Positions 22,933 to 36,830 of a stretch of 64,000 nt of DNA are shown here, piece after piece (position 1 is the first letter of the stretch; each line of letters opens with the position of its first letter). Source of the stretch: Paragonimus westermani. Lineage: Eukaryota; Platyhelminthes; Trematoda; Plagiorchiida; Troglotrematidae. The position numbers and the translations under genes were made by a program. The DNA is taken from contig QNGE01003760.1 in NCBI GenBank assembly GCA_008508345.1, positions 8,726 to 72,725 on the forward strand. Reading direction: 5' to 3'. The notes below the pieces were generated by a model that made no database searches, was not told the origin of the DNA, and saw only the letters and a list, made by a program, of their open reading frames with translations.

Positions 22933-25900
22933 GTAAGCTGTTTATTTTGCGTAACATAATGCGTCAGTCTATTAAAGATGGAATCACTCATGCTGCACTG
23001 ATCCTGCGGCTGCAATCGGTTTGGGTAACTGACTATTCGGTTGGTGTCATTTCTTTTCAGAATAGCGTTTGTAACTCATCGGGATATCCAGTTGATTGCT
23101 ATTTGAAATTAATAATTACAAGGTTAAGACTGCATAGAAAGGTATGTTTTATTTACTCATATTTCTAGGCCTCTTTCAGTATGAGATGTTACCCGGAAAT
23201 TTGGAGGTAGGATCTCGGGAATTGACATTAGCCCTAGGCGCTTTGTCTGATCACACGTAAGTTATATCGTTCACTGCCTGCTTTAAGTTTGATATGTTTT
23301 GGTTGCTGTATCGGTGTTTTGGAATAGAACCACGAAATTAGTACTAAACTGGGTTTTCAATGGGAGGTTTAGACCACTATTTAACTCTTCTTGCCTCTCA
23401 TCGCGCGGCGGGGCATTCAGATATTAAATATATTGTGCCTGCTTCCCAAGGTGCTTTCAATCAATCTTTACAATATTTTGAAATTGCTTGCTCCTTCAGC
23501 CTTTCATGCTTTCCACGTATTTTTTTATTTTTTGATTGCCCATCACCTCAGCACTGCATCGATTTTTGTTATGCTTCCGTTTCCACCAGCCAGCCAAAAC
23601 CTGCGCCTTCCAATCAATCTTCCTAAACATTCACGCACTTCCGGTTTTTTTTTATTTTATCATCGTGAATTCCGCTTTGCACTTTAACCTGATTAGACAC
23701 GCTTTGATTTCCAACACCTGCCTGTCAACTTTCTGAAGGCTGTGACACATTTGTACCGTCAACCTTTAAGCGGTGGAATTTTCCTGGCTAGCTTCACTGG
23801 TTGATACGTTGACGGTCGGCACTCTTGCGGTGTTCTGACAGACAACAGTGAACTTTCGTCGCGGCTTTCAGTCTAGTTCACATGGTTGGAGACTAGTAGC
23901 CGGTTGATGTCCAGTTTCTTGCACCTGTGAGCTCCGATGATCTCACCGTTCACACGACAAATGGAGAGGAAAAACTTTCCTCTGATAATGTTTTCCCATC
24001 GTCGGTGGTATGTAGAGCACGGTTTACCATTAAATGGGCAACAAGAATGTCCCTGGCCAAGCCCTCATCGGGACTGTGCAAGCGATCTCCTGGATACCAG
24101 AAGTGTGTGATAAAGGAAAACGATATTAATATCACCTCCAGCAATCTTAGCTTTGTGCTTTTTGTGGTCTGTTTCGGATCGGCACTGATTTGGTGCTCTG
24201 AACTCGAATCCATCACCAAGCCCCCTTGTCGTTGAGTCGGTTGTTGACACAAATCGACCTCACACTCAACACTTCTCTATAGCTCACTTGTTTCCGGTGC
24301 CGTAATTTAACTTGAAGGACCTATCTGGACTGTGATTATGCACTGCTGTGCGCTGTGTGATTTGTGCGTAGACTGGAGGCCTCATCGTCGTTGACGATAC
24401 ATCGAATTAACCGAAATACCAGAGATACAGGCGCTCCGAGCGCACTAGGTTGCGCTTGCCATCGGGCTAGTATTTCCTCTGCCATACTTCGTTGATGCAT
24501 GCTGGATATGTGTCCGACATATGTTGCACGTATATACTTCTACTTTGTGTACCACCACGGTTTGTTCAGCTGTGGATGTCTGAGTTTCTGATTTATTGTT
24601 GTAAAAGTTCGAAAACAGCCGAGCGTTGATTCGGCACCGTACAACAAATGGTTTTTACTGAGTAAACGTAAACAAAAGATAGGATGTAAAAGAAACCGTG
24701 TAACTCGCTAGAAGCTGTTGACTCCTGGTGAAATATCCGGTTAGATAATTCAACCTCAGAAACTACTCGATTTGACTACAGGAGTCAAAGGATCTTCATG
24801 GACAGTGCACTCTGGAGGTGAAACAAATGGCTGTTATCTAGCGCTTCCGACTGTTTTCTCACCTTACCTGAACAGTACCTGTACACCAAGTATCAGCGTT
24901 ATAATCTCCGAAGCCGGTGACGAGTCTATCCACACTTACAACGACGTTTAAGGTTCTGGGACCACAGTTTCTAACAACAGTCCAGTTAGCCAGTCGTGCT
25001 GCCAACTAGGTTCCCGGACATCTCTCTTTCTGCTCGGTATGTCGACGTTACTTTGCTCGCAGAAGAAATTCCGTTTGAATTCAATATTTTGGGTAGTCAC
25101 GTAACACCTGATTCAGATGAATTCCCTCCAATTTTCGAAGATCAAGGCGTAGTCTTTAAAAACGAGCCGACAGTTTTACACCGAAAACCAAGTCGTTGCA
25201 GTCGCTCAGAACGATTGAATTCTGACAGACGTCATCCTCATTTTTAGAAAAGACTCCCGCATTCATGTAAAGCACTAAAGGTTTAGCCCCGTTCCATACT
25301 CATTTTTAGCATTGAACCGTATCCTTTGTCACCGTGACTGACTGCCGTTGCTCTTGATGATAGACCACGACGTAGCAGAGTAGTAAATAAATACGAACGT
25401 ATAAAGAACAAATAAAAGAAAAAAAGAGCGAAAACAAGCAGTGATGCTTCAGGAAAAAGAATTGACAGCCTCGCGGTTGCAGGTTCGCAGTGAGTACGAC
25501 GCGTTGCCATATCAGAGCGTTTCTAACCAGCGGTGTAGGTGGGCTGGAACTCAACCGAATGGGTGTTGTCTGCCGACCGTCAACAGCGGAATCATTAAGG
25601 CTCTCGTAGCTCGTGATTGCCTCATCGCCTGACCTCGTTGCATCTTTTTCCGACCGTCGATAGCCAAACGGAAGAATACACGGTGAAGCAGATCTCGTCG
25701 ACATACCAGGTACGTGATTCGACCAGCAGAGACTGTACCTTCGTTACTTCGGTTACTGACCGCGAAGTTGCACCTTCCCTAAATATATGCCGACGAGCTG
25801 TCGCTTTTCTCACATGATTAGCTCATTTGTTACAAACGAACTAGCGTAAACAACGGTAGTCGAATATCGAAAGCCTGGATCCGTCCTCTGCACAAATGCG

Positions 25901-28900
25901 TAGAACTATACGCACACAAGCATTGCAAACCTGGCATTCAATTGATACATGGACGTCTGCGACGTCACAGGTGACGAAACCGGATAATAGCACTACGTGT
26001 CCTCTTCCTCGTTTACGCATTGTTAACATCATTATGAGCTAATAGGATGACATTACTCAGTTCGGAGAAACGATCGAAAACATCGAATGGCTATCACTAT
26101 CCTTGTAGGTAAACTGAAGACGAGTATCCGGACATGGGGCTTCATAACTTTTTTAAATTCTTATCTCCAAAACGGAGAGTCGTCGGGGACTCCATAACTA
26201 GCCACATAATCCTCGTCATGCACATCTGAATGGGCAGGTTCAGGCCAGATGAATGGCTCCTTAAGGTCATTTTCTTCACATAGCTTTTCATCAACACGGT
26301 ATTGACGACCAGTGCAACTGCGAATAAGGGATTACAGTAACCGGCCATTACCCGATGAAAATGCTTTTCCCTCTCTTTGGCCGGCTCGGATACGTAAGCT
26401 TAGTGATAACTACGACGATTTTGCAAGTTTTCGTTCCAGCTTACAGCGGTGTTTGTCATATTCGTAATCAAGAGGTTTCACTCGACGTCTGTTGTGACTG
26501 AGACAGCTAAGTTGTCAGTACTGTTTGATAGGTGCTTCGTATACTGCCATCGCTCGACTTTCAACTGGGTATTTTTCCGAGTGGATGACCTCTTAGCAAA
26601 TGATCAAAGCTGACAAGAACAACCGCGCGATCTGATCCAAGGTATTTACCCCCAAGCAGAACGACAGACGTTGATGGGGCGGCCCCACCGATGGCTGACT
26701 GCCATATGGTTAATATGCCTTCATGGTTAAGTTGCACAGGGTAGTCTCAACGTGACTCATTGTCGTCATTTTTGCTGAAATATGTAACGATGTGTCTGTT
26801 TGTGGACCAGCTGGCTGTAGTGACGCCGGCGTCAAAGATGGCTTCTATGCGAATCTGGCCGCTCTGTTTCGGTCGACACGTGGTTCTGACATAGTCGTGC
26901 TGGCTGGAGATACGAATGCCCAGGTCGGGCGACTTGGTGAGGCCGTGTCTCGTTTAGGTGACAGGTTTGGGATAGCATATCCGTCGGATACTGGCGGACG
27001 ATTGTTGCAGCTGTGCACTGAGCATAAGCTGTTTTTAGCCAGCGCTAGTTTTAGGCATCGTGCACGTCGTTGCCGTACTTGGCGCCCTCATTCTCCAAAT
27101 CATGCCTGTCATTGAAGCTATCGGCGAGGCAGATGGCGCACTCGTCTGTAATAAATCTAGAAGGTTAGAGCGATGGGCGAAACACTTTGAGGGTTAAGTT
27201 AGCTGGCCTCCTACTTCTACTGTGTTGTCAACACAAGCTTATGATGTAAAACCTTGGTCGGTAATCTTAGAACCATTCACTAAGACTGAGGTCCGTGGTC
27301 GGATTTCGGTTCTTAAACTTAATAGGGCTGCTGGCTCACATGATCTCGTGCCAGCACTCATCAAAGAAGGTGGGGGAAGTGTTGGTAAGGGCTTTGACTT
27401 AGTTGTTTTAGCTTGTGTGTGGACGATTTAGACCATCCCTCCGTGCTGGAGTCACTCAGTGGTAGTTTCTATGTTCAAGAGCGGAGTCCTTGGCTCTTGC
27501 GAAAGCCATAAGGGAATTAGTTTGATCCCAGTCATTTATAGGGTTCTGCGATCCGTCCTACTTCGTCGCCTCACTGCAGCTGCGTAGGCAAACGTTAAGG
27601 GAAGATCAGACAGGTTTGTGTTATGGACAGAGATGCTTCAGTCAGATTTTTCTTCTTCACCACATTCTGGAGTAGCGTCATATGTGCTGTCGGTCAACAG
27701 CTGCCGTATTTCTCGAGTGTAAAGGTGGGTTCGATCCGGTGGATCGATCTGCACGTCTAAAGTCGCCTAAATGTAGGGGTGTACCGACCAAAAATGTGAA
27801 CATGTTGTCAGCTAAGATTAAGGCTTATGGTTAACTGTTTGGCCGTTTCAGCGCCAAGATTGGCGTATTTCAAGGCTGTCCACTTTCACCATCTTTGTTT
27901 AATTTCGTCATGGGTGAACTAATGGAGGACTCTCTACGGTACTCGCAAGATACCGGCGTGGACCTCCCACCTGGTGCAAGACTGACTGATCTTGATTATG
28001 CTGACGACAAAGTATTGCTGTTTGACAATGCTGAGCTGTATTTCGCACTTTGACACGTACTTCGGCATAAGCCTAGCAGTCTCAAATTGCAAAATGCTTC
28101 TGCAAAATTAGTGTGATTATGTCGATTTGGTGTTAGATAATGTAGTCATGGAAGTTGTTGACCGTTTTGTATACCTGGGGAGTTGCGTCGGCGGTTGCGG
28201 AGGTATAGGGAATGAAATAGAAGCGCGTATCTCTAAGGCTTGGACGGTATTCGCTAATCACACACCTCTGGCGAAAGAGGGATATCTCTGAGACAAAGTT
28301 TGCACATACAACGCGAGAGTGGGTGCCTTATTCCTTTGCGGTAGTGAAACTTGGTCGTTTGGTGTAGGCGACGTGAACCGTCTTGAGATATTTGACCACG
28401 GATTTCTGTGTTCAGTCGCTCGTATCGGGTGGCGCGAACGAGCAAACAACGAGGAGGTTATGAAGTGGTCATTTGGTGGTGACTACCGAGCGATTTCTTT
28501 TGTTCATTCCTTACATTTGCACAGACTTGGATGGTTAGGTCACGTACTAAGGATTTCAGCTAGCCGCCTGTCACACGGACCACCCTTTGTCGGTGCTACG
28601 GCTGACTGACTAAGGTGCGAGATGGACAGGTGGTGACCTGGTGTAGAGAAATGAAGTCGCTCACGAAGGGATTAGCTATGGTAGGTTGGGTTCGTCTCGC
28701 GTGCTGCGGCTCTCGCATCTCGCGGAGTCGGTTGTTGGAGACTCTAGTTGAGATGGCGGCAAACCGAGCTCAGTGGCGTGAGTGTTGTCGTCGCCTATAG
28801 TTGCCAAATCAGCATCTATCACATTGTCCCTTATTTACGAGTACTTATTATTTTATTCATAAACTGCAGCAGTACGTTAGCGGTTCGTGCTAATGCTTAA

Positions 28901-31900
28901 CGGCAATACAACTGTGAAGAAGAGGAAACCCCGATCGAGAAAAGGGGGGAAGATGAAAGAGACCTAATTACTGAAAACAACCGTGTATGTACTCAAACAT
29001 CCAAAATCAAGGTGCACGCATGTAAGATTGAGTAATCGGGTTATGAATGAAAGTAGATCTTCATCAACAAGACATATTTCTTAAGAATGTCAGTGCATCG
29101 CGTCAAGTATAAATATTTTCATAGACAACTCTTCCAAACAATGACAGCATTGACGTCACTGGGCTCGATTAGCCGTCACTTCATCTATAGTCTCCAACCA
29201 CCGACTTTGTGAATCCTGAGGTCTCCAACTCGAGAGTTAGACCGGACCTACAGTGGTTAACCTGTTTATTTACGAGTACTGGGTTGGGATGAAAGTGTCA
29301 GCCTAGGGATCAGGGTCTGATTTGGGGTCCGAATTGTGAAGCTGTGACGCTGAGTATAACCTGACTAGGGTGCGTCCAGGTTTTTTGCTGGCACCCAGGG
29401 TGCGGTTAGCAGCCTTGGTTGAGGCCGCTGCCTGACAGAAACGAATTGAAGTTAGTGCCGCTCGTGATGCAAATTTCTGTCTTTCAATTCATTTGTCTGT
29501 TTTATCACATCTCCGCCCCCATTTCACGTTCCAGAGTACTCATCCATTTGTTGACATGTTTTTTTAACTCATATGACTGCTCGTGGTAGGTAGTGTTGAG
29601 TATGTTGTATCGTGCTGTACGCTCCTCTTTACCTAGACATGTTTTGATTTCATTTAGTATTCAAGATTTTGATTTGTAGAGCAGTAACACGGCCTTGGTA
29701 ATGGAACCTTTCGCGTTTCGGTAATGTATATCATGATCATGTAGTTTTTAAGCTGGCATGCTAGTAACCCATTGGTTTAGCTTTCACGATTAGTTCGGTT
29801 GGCTTACATTGTCTGGTTCATCTGTCTGTTGGCTTACACACTGTTTTGCTTTGGTAATAAATTCTCACACTTCAAATGCATTGTAATTAACTTGAACTCT
29901 TGGCCTGCGCTTCTTACTTTTCTACCGTTCTCTGGTATAATTTCAATTTGGTTGTCTCTCGCGTGTTATTCTCTTCGCTTATCTATGTAAAACCATCTCT
30001 TCAGCTCGGTATATCTATCAAGATATCTGGAGGTTCTTAACGTGCTGACGACTTTTACAAGCCCCAATCTGCTGTAACACGGGAACTATTTCCAACCGTC
30101 TGTTAACCGTCCATTTGTGGAGCTCGCGATTGCGGTGGTTGGGCTGCGCTTGTCGTTGAAATACTAGATTTTTTACCGTGAGGTTTAACCTGTGGGCTGG
30201 ATGTTGTCAATCTGTCTACACAGACAGAAACGGTCACCGCGTTAAGCGTGGTTTAGCGAGACTGCTAACAACCGGAAAAGTCTCCAAACTATTAGACGTT
30301 AGCGTTTCCACCAGTTCTGGATGTCTTGCTCCCCCTATCAGCAAGGTGCTTGTTCCCATTTTCCCCGTTGTTTTTCACGTGCAACTAATTGCCACTGAGA
30401 TGTGTCGATCCGACTCATGATGTGTGCGGTCCCACTTGGAAGAAAAGCATGTTCATGCGCACTGGTCATTTTTGGCTCTCAGTGTGTTATAGCTAGGGAT
30501 TACGATGCTGTCTTCCACAGCGGCTTCATCTGTGCGCCATGAAACTCGGACGTTCTCAAGGAGTGGACCAGCTGCTGTTGTCAATATTCCGATTGTATGC
30601 AATTATTTGCAATGTGATGCAACGAGTGTGCCCCAAAGTATGCTATTCTCTTTATGCTGTTATCACTGAGCCATCGACTGTTTTTTAACGTTCTTTTCGG
30701 ATGGATACGTCACTAAATTGTACTAAACGTGATTAATCTTTGGCTGCAGGGAGGTATTTTCAGCACAAGTAACCTCATCTCTCATTGATGGAAATGCAAG
30801 TAAGGTATCCTCATCTACCAGTGCTTTCTCTTCCCCGTTTGTTCCACCGATCTTCTTCGGACTCTTCAGTGCAAAGTCTATCAGCGTATAAATGGTAAAA
30901 AGCTGTACAGTCTGGTAGGCATATTACATAGTGGTTGAACTATGTATTTGTCCAACTGCAAAACAGTTGACGTTTTTATCGCCCCCATGTTATTGTTTGG
31001 TCGCTTTTACTCAGCGATAGAAGTAACCGTAACAACCACGGTTTGCTTTATTCGCTTCGGTTGAGTAGACGTTCAGCCAAGAATACTCTTCCAAATCTCA
31101 CGTCTGGGTGTGTTCTCAACTTTTTTCCAAAACATCTGGGATTCTGATGTTTCCGGTCGCCAAATGACTTGGCCTTTAATCCTTTGTGCTGCAGGAAGTT
31201 AAGATCATCAACACGCTTTTCATTCAGTACTAGGCTGCTCCGTGGGTACGCGGCAACAACAATCCGATTCCGTTACAGCTGAGCATACCGTTGAGTAAAC
31301 ATCGTTCGCGTTTGTCCTCAACCGTTCTTCAGGAAGTGTTGATGTGTCAGCTTCGTTGGCCAAAGGGCGACAGCTGACGTTCCTTTGTTGCAGTTCGATA
31401 GCCATCTGTTGCTCTTTATGCAGCCGTTGTTTTCAAGCTGTTAAGCAATCTTGCCTTAACTCATTGGGGTGAATACAAGTGTTTTATACAACAACCTTTG
31501 AGAAAGTGATGGTGTACTCGGTTGTTCGGCGCACTGTACTTACGTATTCCATTCGTTCCATCTGTCACCAATGATTATTAAAATATGAGCGTGAAGTAAC
31601 GCGCCTTTCCCTTGCCAAACGTTCTAATACTGCTTGACTGATAGACCTGGGTTCCTGCTACGCGGCTTCCCATAGGCTACTTGTGCGGAGACAAGAAAGA
31701 CACGGTTGCGGTAAACACGCTGTATTGCCAAAAACCAGTTCGACCAAATGAATGAAATGCCTGTAAATATATATCATGAAATAGTGATGAGTCACTGTCT
31801 ACTTGTCTAGACCACTTCGCTTCCAAGTGGCCAAGTAAGGCCAAATCCATAGGCGTTAGTTTCTCGGGGTGGCGTGATACCCCCACTCAATTGCACGTAT

Positions 31901-34900
31901 CCTCTTTGTCAGTCCCACGTGTCCCGCAGTGCTTTGTAGCTGTCTGATTTCGTGAGTCGTCACCACGGCCCTGGATGGTTTGAAATGATGACTAATTTCA
32001 TCAGCCGTTACCGATGTCCTGACTAGATTGTTTTGGTGATTTTCTCTCCTAACACCTCCCCTTTTTCGGCCTGTATCATAGGACTGACATCTTGAGTCCA
32101 CTTGTACGGGGTTCACAGGCTTCCTTGTTCGTTTGGACCGTCTAAGAGAAAAGGAGCCTGGTGTTGTGTCGCTGATGATTGACAGCGGCCCGTCAGCCTT
32201 TTTTTCCAAATCGAAGGTGTCCAATATAATGTCCCAATTTAATGAAGCTGAGTCTGGTTTGCTCGGAAGTAAGCCAGGGTTCCGCCGTAACTGGTTGATA
32301 TTTCTCCTCCAGGTGTCTTCCCCAACATTGGCTTCGTAGATCATCTTCCTCTTGCGTTTTGAGATCACTGCAGGTGTCCATTTATCTTGACCTCGGAAGT
32401 CTCGTGCAAGCACTGAGTCGCCAATATTGAAACGTCGTATGCATTGCGCATAGCCTACCCTGTGTACTTCGTTGGCGGATGTGACTGGTGATGGTCTGAT
32501 ATTGTCGAACCTTGTGCGAATTTTCCGTCCGAACATACCTTCATCTGGCGAGATTCCTCCTGGTGTATTGCGATTAGGCGTAGTGCGATTGGCAGTCAAG
32601 AAATGTCGAATGACATCTACTGGAGTCTCCTCTCCTTCGGCTTTAAGTAATGCCCACTTGAAGGTATCCACGAACCTTTTAGCTTGACCATTAGATTGTG
32701 GGTGATACGGGGGAGAGAATCTTTGCTGAATGCCATGATGTTGGCAAAATGTCCGGAAAGTTGCGGATGTGAATTGTGATCCGTTATCCGATACTATAGT
32801 CTCCGGAATGCCATAATAGCTGAATAACTTGTTGAACTCTGATATTAGTGATATAGAGTTCGGGTTTGTCATTGGGACAACTTCCGGCTACTTGGTGAAT
32901 GAATCGACCAAGATCATGCAGTATTGACCATTAACTGGTTCACACTAATGCTTAACTGCCATACAACCGTGAAGAAAAAGCAAACCCTATATAGAAAGAG
33001 AGAAGGAAAAAGAAGGGGACAGGAAGGGACCTAACTACTGAAAACGACTACGTCCATATTCAAACATACAGCATCAAGGTGCCTACACCTTGCAAACAGA
33101 CAACCGAGCTGCGAGTGAGAGTAAGGCGTTATCATCGAGACAGCTTCCTTACGGCTTTCACTGCCCCGCGTCATTAAATGCGCTCACTTCACAGACAACT
33201 CGGACAAACAACGACAACATTCACGCCACTGAGCTCGATTAGCCGCCATCACACCTAGAGTATCCAGCCACCGACTCTGGAAGTCGCGAGGACCTCAGTT
33301 GGAGATGAAGTGGAAACGTTATTGAGCCACCGTGTATCTTTAATAGACTTATGACTAAACTGGGAATTCCGTTACTCACCAATCACTATGTATACCGGAG
33401 GCGGAAATTGACTTATAACGTTTACCTGTGCCTTTTTGGGTGCCTTATCGGTTTTTGAAATCAGTTGAATAGTGGTTCGGAATTATCTGAGTTGTTTATG
33501 TTGTTTCCTGTCCTCGATGCCCTTTCCAATTCGTAAGTATTCGATTAGATCACACAGAGTGTTTGCTGGGTGCGTTTGTGGTATGTAACATGGACGCGTC
33601 TGGCTCGGTTTGCTTCTCTCAAAAATGTCAATTTCATCTGTGCTTGTTTGGTACGTTCCCTTTTTCGCTGCACTACTGTCACTGACCACCTTTTGTTTTT
33701 GGGAACTCTAGCTCACTTCTAAGGACGCCAACCTTTTAATTCTAAGCCCTGGCTTTATCAAACTGCGAATCCCGACAGATTAGAATTCAGGTGTGTTCAG
33801 GTAGATGTTTGATTGCAAACGCCATCTTTGTATATAGCTTGAAACGTTCATTCATTCGTCCTCATGCATTCTCTTAAATAACCTCGATGCTAACAAAGTT
33901 TTAAGTCACCTGGGCATCTTATTGGTACAAACTGTTTTCTGCTCACAGGTTCCAATTAACCGTCGATCTCATGGACGCGCTTGAGGAAATGATGAGTTTT
34001 GGGCTATCGATTGTCGATTCGTTCAGTCAGATTCGTGGCAAAATATTCACAGCTGCAGGCCAGTGCAAAATTGCTCCTGTACTCCTTTGTTTACAGGACG
34101 CTGCTGCAATCTACGAGTTGGTTGTTCAATTTTTGTTCAGACTACATGATCTACTTGGGAATGATACAATGTTTGGCCATCGGACTCGTTTCACTGCTTT
34201 ACACAATTCTCTGAAGTCGTTTTTTGAACTGGCTGCTCATGTGCAATACTTTCACGCGTTGGTTCAGATTCCCGCATTGTCTCAGGTAATCTACGTTTGG
34301 CTTGATGATAGCTTTGTTAGTTGCCTGTTTATTTTTCAGTTCACTCAGTTTTTCAACACTAAGCCGTGTTGTAGCTTTACTTTTGATAACAGCTCCCCCC
34401 TGAATCCTTGAGGTGTCGTGAAAGTCACAATTACATAGGCTTTTTTGACGTATTCTGCTAGCTGGTGATCGGTTTTGTTTGTTGCGTTGTTCCAGAGGGC
34501 TGTGCTGACCAGAGCTTCCAGTGTTTAGGCTAAAACCTTGAATGAGAAGCCGAAAGAGCGGTCTAACAAAACTGGCTACGCCCACTGGACTACATGTCGA
34601 ATTACTGACCCTGTTAGAATGCTTACGCAGTGCGATGTGCCTCCGTAACCATGTGAAAATTATTTCTATGGTTTGAATGTGGAAGAGGAATTAAAAACTC
34701 CTTGAAAAAGAGCATTCTGATCTCCCAATGGTTAGTCGTGATCATCGGCGTGTTATTCAATAAGTACCATCAAGTGCATCCAATATGTGCAACACGGACC
34801 GGAACCGGACACCGATGTTTTATTCAGTGCGCTCTGACGCCTAAAATCCGGACTTGGTTTCAGGTAGGGTTCTTCATGAAGATTGTCCCCCATCATCCCG

Positions 34901-36790
34901 CAGATCGGACCATATAGCCTTGAGCGACAGTTAGAATCTGTGAAGCCTGCACAGACGACCTGGAAACGTCAGAGGTTACCGTTATTCTGACGGATCATCC
35001 CATTCACTCTGACTACTCTCCTTCCCCGCTGCTTCTAGTTTCAATTTCTGAAAGCCCAGATCACTGGTAAACAGTGATGCTTTTGTATTCACACATCGCA
35101 ATTAGTGGGTTTGCAGTTTGTTCTAGCGGGCTCTCTTTCAAATCTTGAACCGGAAGTGATTTGTCCTTGACAAGTTCATTAAAGATGGTAGCGTCGTTAT
35201 GCACTTCTGCTCACTCCTGGCTAGTGTTGCAGGTCAGTAATTGTGTCTAGTGGGCTCTGGTTGCGACGAGTATCGGGGATCGAACCTAGCCCTAAGATAG
35301 AATATGGCTTACTTGGTTGAAGTCCAGTGGGTATGACTTTACACGCTGTCAGGTTTCAGACTGCAGTTTGAGTCTGTCTACGAGAGACACTGACACCTTG
35401 CTTTTTGTTAGAAAAATAAACAGCAAGGACAATTGAATCTGTGCCAATAGCCACTTGTGCGTATGCTATCAAGGATGCTTCCTATCTCACACTTGATCTC
35501 CCTAAAGTAACTGTATTCGAAAACCATTGTTTGACATTCCTACTTCAGAATGGAGATGACAAGGCATTGTTCCGTGTATTGCACAATGGCAGTAGCGGTT
35601 GTCTGTTACAGTTGTGCACATCTAACAGAATATATATATATATATTCATTGATTCAACGCAACGGAAATTAATGCGCCATGTGTGATCCAGTCGTGAATG
35701 CCAGTTGACCTTATGACCGTCAGCTACTGCTGGCGCCACTCCCCCGAAAGACCACCGTTATTCCTAGGAATGTCACCTTGATTCAGACCATTTTGTGCTT
35801 TGCACCTGCTTTGCTTGGCAGTTTACTGTAATGCCCGGTCGCAAATGCAAAATTTTAATAGATTTGAAGCGATAAACTGTTAGAGAAGTTTACCAAGCAG
35901 TGCTGACAGTCACATAAGTGGTGTCAATACCAGCTGTGGACAGAAGTTCCAGAAGTTGTCCTACTCTGTTTCAAAGGAACAGGTTCCAAAAAGACGCTAT
36001 GGGTGTATCCAGCTGGCCGGAACCAGCGCTTTCAGATGTGGATGATGGGGACGTGGTATTTAACCATAGCATTCCCGTTGGCCTTCCGTCGTTAACCCAA
36101 GTGGTTTCCCAGTCTATGCTGTTGAAACGTAATACGACCCCGGATTCCAGCTTCCTTCAAACCTATTTTTAAATATGACTGACCGATTGTTGTCTGAACT
36201 TTCCACAATCCTTTGTTTCATATGGGTAATTTTAGGGGTACATCTTAGGTAATGCTCATTAGCAATCACTGCTGTCTCTAGACAAGATGCCACAACACCA
36301 CAGCTCTCTTAACCCTGTCTTCATACCGTCAAACCTTATCAAGAAACCCACAGCGCAGCGGCTTTTGAAGCACAGACGGAACCATGTACTAGAAGAATGG
36401 GCAAGCCTCTGGCCTTGTTGTTGACATTTGGTCATACATTCACTTTACAAAAAATACCGATACATCGGCGTTTCTTTTCATAGAGTAAACTTTCTCGATC
36501 TGAAGACTGCCTTCGTCTTATTTACTCGACATGCACTTTGAGGCTGCCTTCATCATAGAAAAGTCCTAGCGGAATACGTCAACTTTTCTCAACCATTTCA
36601 TACCGTTCGCATACAAAATACGCATTTTTATCTCAGGCTTTCTGCACTTTAGATGATGTTCGACAGGGATGGTGAACCTCTCACTTATTAAACTGTGTAA
36701 TATTTAGTGCTTTGGAAGGGGAACACTGAATGACTCAGAGATCTCGGAATGGGGCTCTGTGAAGTAGTAAGCTGTCCGTTGTTGAATGTG

Positions 36791-36830
<40 letters not shown>

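Noticed and set aside
25306..25704. 132-codon minus-strand frame with a hydrophobic stretch
   Set aside because: The hydrophobic run comes from an A/T-rich simple stretch; no signal peptide logic, domain or exon structure supports a gene.
34199..34585. 128-codon minus-strand frame
   Set aside because: It overlaps the antisense of HIP1 exon e and the adjoining intron and has no family resemblance.
34930..35420. tRNA- or SINE-like stretch near ggatcgaacc
   Set aside because: The box-B-like string has no matching box A at the right distance and no cloverleaf can be drawn.
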